Assembly: GCA_902800715.1 (NCBI GenBank)
Contig: CADCFN010000015.1
Coordinates: forward strand, 83,459-147,458
Length of the DNA: 64,000 nt
Origin: an uncultured Bacteroidales bacterium
GTDB taxonomy: Bacteria > Bacteroidota > Bacteroidia > Bacteroidales > Muribaculaceae
Direction: 5' to 3'
Of the stretch, positions 41,555-49,574 are shown one piece after another; the first letter of the stretch is position 1; each line of letters opens with the position of its first letter. The notes beneath the pieces were generated by a model. It saw only the letters and a program-made list of their open reading frames with translations, was not told the DNA's origin and searched no databases. The translations under genes and the position numbers were made by a program.

Positions 41555-44143
41555 TTAGTTCTTGAAGACAAGCTCATTGCCTTCGGCATCGATGATGATG
41601 GGATGGTTGCGGTCAACCTTCGAGGCAATGATGTCCTTGCTGAGCTGGTTGAGCACCATGTTCTGGATAGCTCGCTTGACGGGACGTGCGCCAAACTCGG
41701 GGTCATAGCCTGCCTTGCCCAACAGGGCTACGGCGGCTTCGGTCACTTCGAGGGTAATACCGTTCTTGGCGAGCATCTTCTTGACGCCCTTGAGCTGCAT
41801 GGCGACAATCTGACGAATCTGCTCTTCGTCGAGCGGCGTAAACATGATAATCTCGTCGATTCGGTTCAAGAACTCGGGACGGATGGTCTTTTTCAGCATG
41901 TCCATCACATCGTTGCGGGTGCTGTCAATGACTTGATTCCTGTTCTCGGAAGTCATGTGCTCAAACCGCTCTCGGATGAGGCTGGAACCCAGATTGCTGG
42001 TCATGATGATGATGGTGTTCTTGAAATTGACCGTGCGGCCCTTGTTATCGGTCAGACGGCCGTCGTCAAGTACTTGCAACAGCACGTTGAACACATCGGG
42101 GTTGGCCTTCTCAATCTCATCGAACAGCACTACTGAGTAAGGCTTGCGCCTGACGGCTTCGGTCAGCTGTCCGCCCTCATCGTAGCCCACATAGCCGGGA
42201 GGCGAACCGATGAGCCTGGTGACCGAGAATTTCTCCTGATACTCGCTCATGTCGATGCGCGTCATCATGTTCTCGTCGTTGAACATATAGTCGGCAAGCG
42301 CCTTGGCGAGCTCGGTCTTACCCACACCAGTGGTACCCAGGAAAATGAACGAACCGATGGGACGGCGCGGGTCATTCAACCCGGCACGGCTGCGGCGCAC
42401 GGCGTCGCTGATGGCCTTGATGGCGTCATCCTGGCCCACGACACGCTTGTGCAATTCCTCTTCGAGGTGGAGCAGCTTGTCCTTCTCGCTCTGCAGCATC
42501 TTGGTCACGGGGATACCGGTCCAGCGCGAAACGATTTCGGCAATGTCATCGCTGTCGACCTCTTCCTTGATGAGGGCCTTGTCGCCCTGCATATCGCGCA
42601 GGCGCTCCTGGATGCTGCGGTTCTCGTCCTCCTTCTGCTTGATGAGGGAGTAGCGTATTTCAGCCACGCGGCCATAGTCGCCGTTGCGTTCGGCACGCTC
42701 AGCTTCGAAGTTGAGCTGCTCGATGTCGATTTTGTTCTGCTGGATTTTGTTGATAAGCTCTTTCTCGCTCTTCCACTTGGCGTTATAGTCGCTCTCGCGG
42801 TCTTTCATCTCGGCAATCTGCTTGTCCAGGTCGGCAATGCGGGCTTCATCACCATCTCGCTTGATGGCGGCACGCTCGATTTCGAGTTGGGCAATCTTGC
42901 GCGAAATCTCATCCAGTCCCTGGGGCACGCTGTCCATCTCGATGCGCAGCTTGGCGGCAGCCTCATCAATCAGGTCAATGGCCTTGTCGGGCAGGAAACG
43001 GTCGCTGATGTAGCGTTGGCTCAGCTGCACGGCGGCAATGATGGCATCGTCCTTGATGCGCACCTTGTGATGGTTCTCGTACTTCTCTTTCAAGCCTCTC
43101 AGGATGGAAATGCTGCTTTCCTCGTCAGGCTCATCGACCATGACAATCTGGAAACGGCGTTCCAGCGCCTTGTCTTTCTCGAAGTACTTCTGATACTCGT
43201 CAAGCGTCGTGGCACCGATGCTGCGCAGGTCGCCACGGGCCAAAGCCGGCTTCAGGATGTTGGCGGCATCCATCGCACCGCTGCTCTTACCGGCACCCAC
43301 CAGCGTGTGAATCTCATCGATGAACAGGATGATTTCGCCATTGGCCTGGGTAATCTCGTTGATGACCGATTTGAGTCGCTCCTCAAATTCGCCCTGATAT
43401 TTGGCGCCTGCAATCAGTGCGCCCATATCCAGGGAATAGACTTGCTTCATCTTCAGGTTCTCGGGCACGTCGCCGCGCACAATGCGTTGTGCAAGCCCCT
43501 CGACAATAGCGGTCTTACCCGTACCGGGCTCACCGATAAGGATGGGGTTGTTCTTGGTGCGGCGGCTCAGAATCTGCAGCACTCGGCGAATTTCGTCATC
43601 ACGGCCGATGACAGGGTCCAACTTGCCCTGACGGGCACGCTCGTTGAGGTTCACGGCATACTTGCTCAGGGCGTTGTACTGTTCCTCAGCACTCTGCGAG
43701 GTCGCATTCTTGCCCTTGCGCAACTCGTCGATGGCTGCCTTGAGTTCGTTGCCTGTTACGCCTGCATCCTTCAGGATGGTCGAGGCGGCAGACTTGACCT
43801 CAAACAGCGCCATGAGCAAGGCTTCGACGGTCACATACTGGTCACCGTTCTTGCTGGCAATATCATTGGCCTTTTCCAGTACCTTACTGCCATTATTGCT
43901 CAAGTAGGGCTCTCCGCCACTCACGTGTGGCAGTCTCTGCAGTGCGGCTTCAAGAGGTCGCTCTACATTCTGCGGATTGATGTCCAGTTTCTGGAAAATG
44001 AAGCGTACGACAGCCTCACCCTCGCTGATGACAGCCTTGAGCAGGTGTTCGGGCTCTACAGCCTGATTGCCACTGCTGCGAGTCAGCTGAACAGCTTTCT
44101 GGACGACTTCTTGTGCTTTGATTGTGAAATTGTTAAAGTTCAT
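41555..44143 (-). CDS. clpB: ClpB disaggregase
   Basis: The 862-residue HSP100 chaperone resolves protein aggregates with DnaK. It has the N-domain ([20 protein letters not shown]), the first AAA domain with [15 protein letters not shown] and [20 protein letters not shown], a long coiled-coil middle domain (about 400-520), and the second AAA domain with [32 protein letters not shown] and the arginine-rich sensor 2 ([11 protein letters not shown]). Length is typical. No ClpP-binding loop is seen, as expected for ClpB. The upstream region has an inverted repeat and a possible sigma-54-like element. Confidence 0.98.
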   Translation of the reverse strand: MNFNNFTIKAQEVVQKAVQLTRSSGNQAVEPEHLLKAVISEGEAVVRFIFQKLDINPQNVERPLEAALQRLPHVSGGEPYLSNNGSKVLEKANDIASKNGDQYVTVEALLMALFEVKSAASTILKDAGVTGNELKAAIDELRKGKNATSQSAEEQYNALSKYAVNLNERARQGKLDPVIGRDDEIRRVLQILSRRTKNNPILIGEPGTGKTAIVEGLAQRIVRGDVPENLKMKQVYSLDMGALIAGAKYQGEFEERLKSVINEITQANGEIILFIDEIHTLVGAGKSSGAMDAANILKPALARGDLRSIGATTLDEYQKYFEKDKALERRFQIVMVDEPDEESSISILRGLKEKYENHHKVRIKDDAIIAAVQLSQRYISDRFLPDKAIDLIDEAAAKLRIEMDSVPQGLDEISRKIAQLEIERAAIKRDGDEARIADLDKQIAEMKDRESDYNAKWKSEKELINKIQQNKIDIEQLNFEAERAERNGDYGRVAEIRYSLIKQKEDENRSIQERLRDMQGDKALIKEEVDSDDIAEIVSRWTGIPVTKMLQSEKDKLLHLEEELHKRVVGQDDAIKAISDAVRRSRAGLNDPRRPIGSFIFLGTTGVGKTELAKALADYMFNDENMMTRIDMSEYQEKFSVTRLIGSPPGYVGYDEGGQLTEAVRRKPYSVVLFDEIEKANPDVFNVLLQVLDDGRLTDNKGRTVNFKNTIIIMTSNLGSSLIRERFEHMTSENRNQVIDSTRNDVMDMLKKTIRPEFLNRIDEIIMFTPLDEEQIRQIVAMQLKGVKKMLAKNGITLEVTEAAVALLGKAGYDPEFGARPVKRAIQNMVLNQLSKDIIASKVDRNHPIIIDAEGNELVFKN

Positions 44144-44198
44144 ATATTGTTTCTCCTTTCATTATCTTTAGTGTGCTTGTTGATTACATTGATTCATG

Positions 44199-44239
44199 TT
44201 CAACACTTGTGCCAAAATCCGTAAACTGACATTTTGTCA
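44199..44239 (-). promoter_or_regulatory. Candidate regulatory region of clpB
   Basis: On the minus strand, CTGACAAAATGTCAG (44225-44239) is an inverted repeat. It is followed by TTGGCAC-AAGTG-TTGAA (44215-44199), which resembles a -24/-12 promoter but has an imperfect -12. It lies about 55 bases before the ATG and is probably the heat-shock control region. Confidence 0.4.
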
Positions 44240-44250
44240 GTTTGTCATGT

Positions 44251-44285
44251 AACAAAAAAACGACCTTCCCGATGACGGGAAAGTC
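44251..44285 (-). terminator. Terminator of the polysaccharide export gene
   Basis: On the minus strand CGACTTTCCCG and CGGGAAGGTCG pair (one wobble), then TTTTTTTGTT. Confidence 0.8.
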
Positions 44286-44312
44286 GCTTATATGATAAAG
44301 ATGAAATGAGGC

Positions 44313-45113
44313 TTATTTTGCGCGGACAGCAATGAAGGTGAAGATTGACATGGCTGTACCGAGGACACCCACAGCAAACGAATACATGGGAGGAACGCTC
44401 CACACGCTGCGAGCCTTGTACTTGTTGGGCTCCACATAGAGGATGTCGTTCTGCTGGAGGTTGAATTCCGGTGAGGAAATGAAGTTTGCGTCATTGATGT
44501 TGATGCGCTTCACGGTGCGTTGTCCATGGGCGTCGGTACGAATCAAAAGGATGTTGTCACGTCTTCCCTGCAGGGTTAAGTCGCCAGCCATGGCAATCGC
44601 CTCAATCAGATTCAATCGGCCGTTGTTGGCTGTGATGATTCCTCTGTGGTTGAACTCGCCCAGACAGAAGATGCGGAAGTTCTCGATGCGGCATTCGACA
44701 TCAGGCATCTCGGTGACATATTTGGGGTAAATCAGATTTGCGATGTATTTCTCAAGGGACGCTTTGGTCATGCCTGAGATATGCAGTCTGCCAAGGACGG
44801 GGAAATCGATATTGCCGCTGTCGTCAACAAGATAGAATACAACAGAACGGTCACCTGTGGTATTGCTGATGCCTGCCGATACATACTGAATCTTGTTAAA
44901 GGGTGCGACCACGTCCTCGTTGAGGCCCGATACGGTAATCTGAAGCAGGTCACCCGGCTTGATGTCAAAGTCACCGGCTTGGGCTACGGCCTCGGATAAG
45001 GCGGCAACCGGAATCTCATCAATGTTTTTCATATAAGGCACATCCTTGGATGCGTTACATGCTACAAGCAGCCATGAGGCGGCCAATACAAGTAATAGGT
45101 TACGGATTTTCAT
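44313..45113 (-). CDS. Polysaccharide export lipoprotein, Wza/BexD type
   Basis: The 266-residue protein has a lipoprotein signal (LVLAASWLLVAC, Cys at about 19) and a Poly_export domain (FDIKPGDLLQITVSGLNEDVV). One SLBB-like part follows (RIFCLGEFNHRGIITANNGRLNLIEAIAMAGDL). A C-terminal hydrophobic helix (YSFAVGVLGTAMSIFTFIAV) probably spans the outer membrane. This family forms the outer-membrane exit of capsule or exopolysaccharide. A tyrosine-kinase Wzc partner is not adjacent. A minus-strand -7 box TACCTTTG is at 45151-45158. Confidence 0.93.
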   Translation of the reverse strand: MKIRNLLLVLAASWLLVACNASKDVPYMKNIDEIPVAALSEAVAQAGDFDIKPGDLLQITVSGLNEDVVAPFNKIQYVSAGISNTTGDRSVVFYLVDDSGNIDFPVLGRLHISGMTKASLEKYIANLIYPKYVTEMPDVECRIENFRIFCLGEFNHRGIITANNGRLNLIEAIAMAGDLTLQGRRDNILLIRTDAHGQRTVKRININDANFISSPEFNLQQNDILYVEPNKYKARSVWSVPPMYSFAVGVLGTAMSIFTFIAVRAK

Positions 45114-45233
45114 ATCTTCGTTATTTATTGATTGTTATTTTTCTAAACTGCAAAGGTAGTAAAAAATGTGATATAGTTACATTTTTTCGTGAAAAACATG
45201 GGTTGTGCGCGTTTTTTTCTTTTCTTTGCAGCT

Positions 45234-45812
45234 ATGAATAAGAATCAACCGCCAATCGAGCGACATCCGTGGTCGCCGTTTATCCCGCCCGAGCCCCGCT
45301 ACCTGTTTCTCGGCACTTTTCCGCCCAAGCCCGAGCGGTGGTCCATGCCGTTTTATTACCCGAACAAAATCAACGATTTCTGGCGCGTGATGGGCATCAT
45401 CTTCTGCGGGGACCGCGATGCCTTGTGGTGTCATGAGGCCAAGCGGTTTGACCTGGATGCCATCAAGGCGTTGCTCAATCGCGAGGGCATCGCCTTGTGG
45501 GACACGGGAATGGCTGTGCGTCGCCTGAAGGATAATGCGAGCGATAAGTTTCTGGAGATTGTCGAGCCGATTGACCTAGCCCGGCTGCTTGATGAGCATC
45601 CCATGATTACCCAGGTCATCACCACGGGCGAGAAAGCCACGGGCGTGATAGCCGAGCAGGCGCATGTCCCCGTGCCCGCCGTCGGCATGCCAGTCGATTG
45701 TCGGGTGGGGGAGCATGGCATCAGGTTGTGGCGCATGCCCTCGACGTCGCGTGCCTATCCGTTGGCGCTCGAGAAAAAAGCCGATGCCTATCGGCTGGTG
45801 TTCGGACGCTAG
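45234..45812 (+). CDS. Uracil-DNA glycosylase superfamily protein
   Basis: About 192 residues, starting MNKNQPPIERHPW. It has YLFLGTFPPKPERWSMPFYY, resembling the first catalytic region of Mug/family-4 glycosylases (GTxPP), then NDFWRVMGIIF, and a C-terminal segment with RMPSTSRAYPLALEKKADAY like the second motif (PSPS). These proteins excise uracil or mismatched bases, but many members in this clade are untested. The ATG at 45234 was chosen over one at 45189, which lies in a T-rich promoter-like tract. Confidence 0.75.
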   Translation: MNKNQPPIERHPWSPFIPPEPRYLFLGTFPPKPERWSMPFYYPNKINDFWRVMGIIFCGDRDALWCHEAKRFDLDAIKALLNREGIALWDTGMAVRRLKDNASDKFLEIVEPIDLARLLDEHPMITQVITTGEKATGVIAEQAHVPVPAVGMPVDCRVGEHGIRLWRMPSTSRAYPLALEKKADAYRLVFGR

Positions 45813-45884
45813 GCGAGGTGGACTGTTGAAAACTTTTTTGACGGTTTTTGGCAAAATATTTTGCCGCAGTTGCTAAAAAATGTC

Positions 45885-45892
45885 TACCTTTG
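45885..45892 (+). promoter_or_regulatory. Promoter directly at the HU-SPOR start
   Basis: TACCTTTG, followed after one base by ATGATG. Transcription would begin at or within the first codons, implying a leaderless message. Confidence 0.55.
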
Positions 45893-45896
45893 TATG

Positions 45897-46841
45897 ATGT
45901 TTTCGATTATTGAACATATAGAATATCTGATGACGTGCCACGACTGCGTGGTCATTCCCGGTTGGGGCGCGTTTATCGCCAATTATGATAAAGCCGGTTT
46001 TGACGAGGAGCGTTCGGTGCTGGAGCGTCCTCAGCGCACGATAGGCTTCAATGCCAGCGTGAACCACAACGATGGGCTTCTCGCCCAGTCGCTTGTGCGC
46101 TGTGAAGGCGTGAGCTATGACGAGGCAATGCGTTTCATTGCCGATAGCGTGACCTCGTTCAGGCAGCAGTTGGCGATGAGAAGTGAGGTGTCGATGGGAC
46201 GCCTGGGTTATTTCCGCAGCAATGACGGGAATCTCATCGAGTTTGTGCCGTTCTTCAGGGACAATGCCACCGACCAGTATTATGGCTTGGCTGACTTTGG
46301 TATCCACACGGTCGAGTCGCTTGAACTGGCTGCCCGCGAGGCCGACGCTCAGGAAGAAACGCCTGCTGCTGTCGTTCCTCAGGAGCGCAACCTGTTCTCG
46401 CGCCGGGCGACGAGGATTGCCGCTTCGGCCGCTGCGCTGATTGGCTTGGGCATTTTGCTCTCAACGCCGATTATCGTCGACCGCAACCATGATCAGGCAG
46501 GCATGACGCTCGAGGTCACCGCACCGCAATCACAGCAGCTGGGCATGACCGTGCAGCAGGGCGTTGTTCCCCAGGAGATTGCTGTGGTCGATGCCCACCA
46601 GGGCATTGCTGCCACCGGCAACACTACTGGCAAATATTATATGGTGATTGCCACCCTGCGCAATCAGCAGGAATTGGACGCCTTCAAGACGGCTAACGCC
46701 GCTCTGGTGCCTTACATGAAGATTCTGGACTACAAGGGAATGATGTGTGTCTATGTCGCCCGCAGCGACGACTACAGCCATTTAATGGGTCTGCGCAGTG
46801 AATTGCCTGAGCGCCTGCGCGACGTCTGGATTTATAACTGA
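45897..46841 (+). CDS. HU-CCDC81/SPOR-type membrane protein
   Basis: About 315 residues. The N-terminal HU-like CCDC81-type domain includes CHDCVVIPGWGAFIANYDKAG, HNDGLLAQSL and GRLGYFRSNDGNLIEFVPF. A single membrane helix (AASAAALIGLGILLSTPII) is near 185-205. The C-terminal SPOR-like domain is YYMVIATLRNQQELDAFK to CVYVARSDDYSHL. In Bacteroidetes such proteins combine a cytoplasmic DNA-binding-like part with a periplasmic peptidoglycan-binding part and are thought to act at the septum. The 3' end overlaps the convergent YcxB-like gene by 60 bases. The second ATG of an ATGATG pair is preferred. Confidence 0.88.
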   Translation: MFSIIEHIEYLMTCHDCVVIPGWGAFIANYDKAGFDEERSVLERPQRTIGFNASVNHNDGLLAQSLVRCEGVSYDEAMRFIADSVTSFRQQLAMRSEVSMGRLGYFRSNDGNLIEFVPFFRDNATDQYYGLADFGIHTVESLELAAREADAQEETPAAVVPQERNLFSRRATRIAASAAALIGLGILLSTPIIVDRNHDQAGMTLEVTAPQSQQLGMTVQQGVVPQEIAVVDAHQGIAATGNTTGKYYMVIATLRNQQELDAFKTANAALVPYMKILDYKGMMCVYVARSDDYSHLMGLRSELPERLRDVWIYN

Positions 46842-47252
46842 TGCAGGAAACATCAGGCAGGTGTATCGCTTGCCCTTGAGCATCAGCAACAGCACATTGT
46901 CCTTTTCAATGATATAACGCATGTCATCCCAACGGATGGCGTGTTTTTTCATGCGTTCGTCGGTAAAGGTCAGCGTCATGCCCTCCTTGTCGACGATGGC
47001 GCTCTTCTCCATGATGGACCAGCGCGCCTCGGGCGAGAAGCCGTAATAGAAATAGAGCAAAGCCAGAATCATGGGCATGACGATGAACAGCACCATCATC
47101 GCCACGATGATGAAGCGCACGTCAATCCAGACGGCGAACACGGCACACAACGCCAGCGGTGCCACCATCCACAGCCAGTTGTCGGCGAGGAACAAGGCGC
47201 ACAAGTGGCGCATGTAGGTGCCGGATGAGACGCTGCAAGGCTCGATTGTCAT
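46782..47252 (-). CDS. YcxB-like membrane protein
   Basis: The 156-residue protein has two membrane segments (LWMVAPLALCAVFAVWI and IIVAMMVLFIVMPMILALLYF). A soluble C-terminal domain resembles the YcxB family (KSAIVDKEGMTLTFTDERMKKHAIRWDDMRYIIEKDNVLLLML). Function unknown. Its last ~20 codons overlap antisense with the SPOR domain of the preceding gene. It is followed by the C45-type hydrolase on the same strand, 39 bases away from its start side. Confidence 0.75.
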   Translation of the reverse strand: MTIEPCSVSSGTYMRHLCALFLADNWLWMVAPLALCAVFAVWIDVRFIIVAMMVLFIVMPMILALLYFYYGFSPEARWSIMEKSAIVDKEGMTLTFTDERMKKHAIRWDDMRYIIEKDNVLLLMLKGKRYTCLMFPASVINPDVAQALRQFTAQTH

Positions 47253-47290
47253 CGTTTGGCTCTGGTCGCTAACCGTGAAAAAACGGGTGA

Positions 47291-48433
47291 TTATTTCTTT
47301 TTCCCCTTCTTGGTCTTGTTGTACAGGGCGCGGCGGCGGGCGATTTCCTCATAGCCGCGCTTGTAGGCCTGGCGGTTCTTCAGCGCGAGCGTCTGGCAAT
47401 AGCCCGTGCCCTCGTTGTTGTAGAGTTTGGACAGGTTCAGGTACTGCTTGCCGTTGCCGCGCACCACGGGGAACACCTCTTCTTTGCGCTTGTTCACCTT
47501 GTCGCACTGTACCGAGTGGTTGTCGGCTGTCGTGCCGGTCAGCTCGGGTGCCACGCCGTCTTCACCCACCCACACGGGGAACACCTCGGCACAGGGGGGA
47601 TAGCCCAAGGCAATCCACATGGTCGTCAGGCGCGGATTCTCGCCCGGCACGATGCCCTCGATGACCACGCTGGCGCTCGAGATGCGGCGCGGGATGAAGT
47701 CCTGGTCCACAATCCAGGTGTCGCCGCTGCGGGTGTAATCCCTGCCAATCAGGGAGTTGTAGAAGGTGCGCGACAGCTCCTCGGTGAACGTGGCTGGTGT
47801 GATGTCCTGGGCTGCGACATGGGGCGCCAGCAGTGTCTTTTCGTTTTCCTCGCGCACATAGCCCATGCCCTTGTCCTTGGTGCCGCTGTAGGAGTAGTTG
47901 GTGCGCACGAGGATGCCGTCGGGGGCGTCGGCAAGGTCATATTTCACATATTTGAAGTTGCCGGTCTCGAAGTAGGCGCCGTTGCCCTGCGCATCGATGA
48001 CGCCGAAGTTGGCTTCCACGCCCAGGGGCTTGGGCAGCGTCTGGAGCACGCCCTCAAAGTCATCGACCGTCTTGCAGCGCTCCAGCGCGTAGCGCATCAG
48101 TTCGCCCTCGCGGTCCATGTTCTTCACGCCGTCGTTGCCGTTCAGATTGTAGGATGCCGTGTTCATGATGGCAAAGCCCGCCTCGTTGAAGCCCATCCAG
48201 GCAGCCGTGTCCTGCAGGTCGCGAGAGTCAAACAGGGCGACAAACTCCATCAGCCCGTCGTGTGCCACGATGCGTTCCACGCGGTTATTCAGGTCGTTGG
48301 TGTCGCGGTTCTTCCATATCATCGGACGTCCGTTCGCCGTCAGTTTCCCGCTCACAATCGCCGACGTACATGCGTCAGCCGCCACAATCACGCCCATCAT
48401 CGCCACCAGGGCTATCAACAATCTCCTTTTCAT
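47291..48433 (-). CDS. Secreted C45-type Ntn hydrolase (acyltransferase/amidase-like)
   Basis: The 380-residue protein has a signal peptide (LLIALVAMMGVIVAADA), and cleavage would expose C22 (DACTSAIVSGK), the N-terminal nucleophile of the AAT/C45 group. WKNRDTNDLNNRVE, MGFNEAGFAIMNTASYNL, GVIDAQGNGAYFETGN and VRTNYSYSG follow, as in bile-salt-hydrolase-like and acyl-CoA:6-APA acyltransferase-like enzymes. It cleaves or transfers non-peptide amide bonds; the substrate is unknown. The C-terminus is very basic (NKTKKGKKK). A minus-strand -7-like box TATCTTTG is at 48483-48490. Confidence 0.83.
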   Translation of the reverse strand: MKRRLLIALVAMMGVIVAADACTSAIVSGKLTANGRPMIWKNRDTNDLNNRVERIVAHDGLMEFVALFDSRDLQDTAAWMGFNEAGFAIMNTASYNLNGNDGVKNMDREGELMRYALERCKTVDDFEGVLQTLPKPLGVEANFGVIDAQGNGAYFETGNFKYVKYDLADAPDGILVRTNYSYSGTKDKGMGYVREENEKTLLAPHVAAQDITPATFTEELSRTFYNSLIGRDYTRSGDTWIVDQDFIPRRISSASVVIEGIVPGENPRLTTMWIALGYPPCAEVFPVWVGEDGVAPELTGTTADNHSVQCDKVNKRKEEVFPVVRGNGKQYLNLSKLYNNEGTGYCQTLALKNRQAYKRGYEEIARRRALYNKTKKGKKK

Positions 48434-48700
48434 ATCCTTCGAATTTTTGGTGATGAAATTTCTACCACATTGATATTATCTGCAAAGATAATGCAAATCT
48501 TTATAAACTGGCATCCGCTCCCCGCTTTTTTGTCCGCCAACGAAACGAATTCATCACTTTTCAGAAATCCCACCCGCGCCCAACCAAAACCACCCAAAAA
48601 CAATCAAAAAACAACAGATTAATCTGATTCTCCCGTGACAGCATCCGCCCCCCTTTAATAAAAGGAAAAAACAAGAAATACAAGAAGTACTATTGCATCC

Positions 48701-49450
48701 GCACTCTCTTCCCTCAATTAATTGAGTCAATTAGACATTCTAATATACTGACTTTCAGTCACCTGATCTACAATAGTAGAAATTAATTGAGTCAATTAGA
48801 CGCAAGTGATGGAAGCAGGGAAACTCACCATCTACAATAGTAGAAATTAATTGAGTCAATTAGACCTGGATGCCGTTGCCCACACCACCACAAAATCTAC
48901 AATAGTAGAAATTAATTGAGTCAATTAGACCCTATGCTGCCAACAATGGATACTATGAATCTACAATAGTAGAAATTAATTGAGTCAATTAGACTACACC
49001 TACGGCTTGATTAAGGCTGGCGATCTACAATAGTAGAAATTAATTGAGTCAATTAGACGAAACCGACAACTGGCTGCCTATCGTAATATCTACAATAGTA
49101 GAAATTAATTGAGTCAATTAGACCCCAATTCTCCCGAGGGTATCATCCTATTGTTTATCTACAATAGTAGAAATTAATTGAGTCAATTAGACTCGTAGAT
49201 GCCGCAGCCGATTGCTGCTAATCTACAATAGTAGAAATTAATTGAGTCAATTAGACTGACTTTTTTGCGACAATAATTCGGTAAATCTACAATAGTAGAA
49301 ATTAATTGAGTCAATTAGACGATTCCAGATACCAGTAAGGGTTATCTTTATCTACAATAGTAGAAATTAATTGAGTCAATTAGACGAAAACGAATGAAGA
49401 AAAATGGCACAAAAATCTACAATAGTAGAAATTAATTGAGTCAATTAGAC
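48701..49450 (-). CRISPR. Type V-A CRISPR array, 11 perfect repeats plus one degenerate
   Basis: The 36-bp repeat, read on the transcribed minus strand, begins GTCTAATTGACTCAATTA and ends AATTTCTACTATTGTAGAT, the Cas12a handle. Perfect repeats start at 48766, 48830, 48895, 48959, 49023, 49088, 49157, 49221, 49285, 49350 and 49415. The repeat at 48701-48736 has lost the handle half and marks the leader-distal end. The eleven spacers, from 48737 upward, are 29, 28, 29, 28, 28, 29, 33, 28, 28, 29 and 29 bases. All spacers differ from each other. I recognised no spacer target in the window. Confidence 0.99.
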
Positions 49451-49462
49451 CCCTTATGGGCG

Positions 49463-49470
49463 CAAAAATA
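49463..49470 (-). promoter_or_regulatory. Candidate CRISPR leader promoter
   Basis: TATTTTTG on the minus strand matches TAnnTTTG and ends 13 bases before the first repeat, so the transcript would start roughly 5-8 bases before it. The AT-rich leader between here and the cas12a stop is about 125 bases. Confidence 0.55.
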
Positions 49471-49574
49471 CAAAATAAATTCTGTTTATCAATTATTTAT
49501 CAATAATCGTCTTTGCATAAAAACACCCCCCTTATAACATTAGGATTCATAAGAATGTTGTTTTCTAAGAATTT

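Noticed and set aside
42449-44224. A 591-codon open frame antisense to clpB
   Set aside because: clpB is complete and recognisable on the other strand; the antisense frame has biased low-complexity composition and no motif.
48434-48700. A missing cas gene or small RNA beyond the array
   Set aside because: No open frame of useful length and no hairpin with a clear U-tract; only GCATCCGC boxes were seen.
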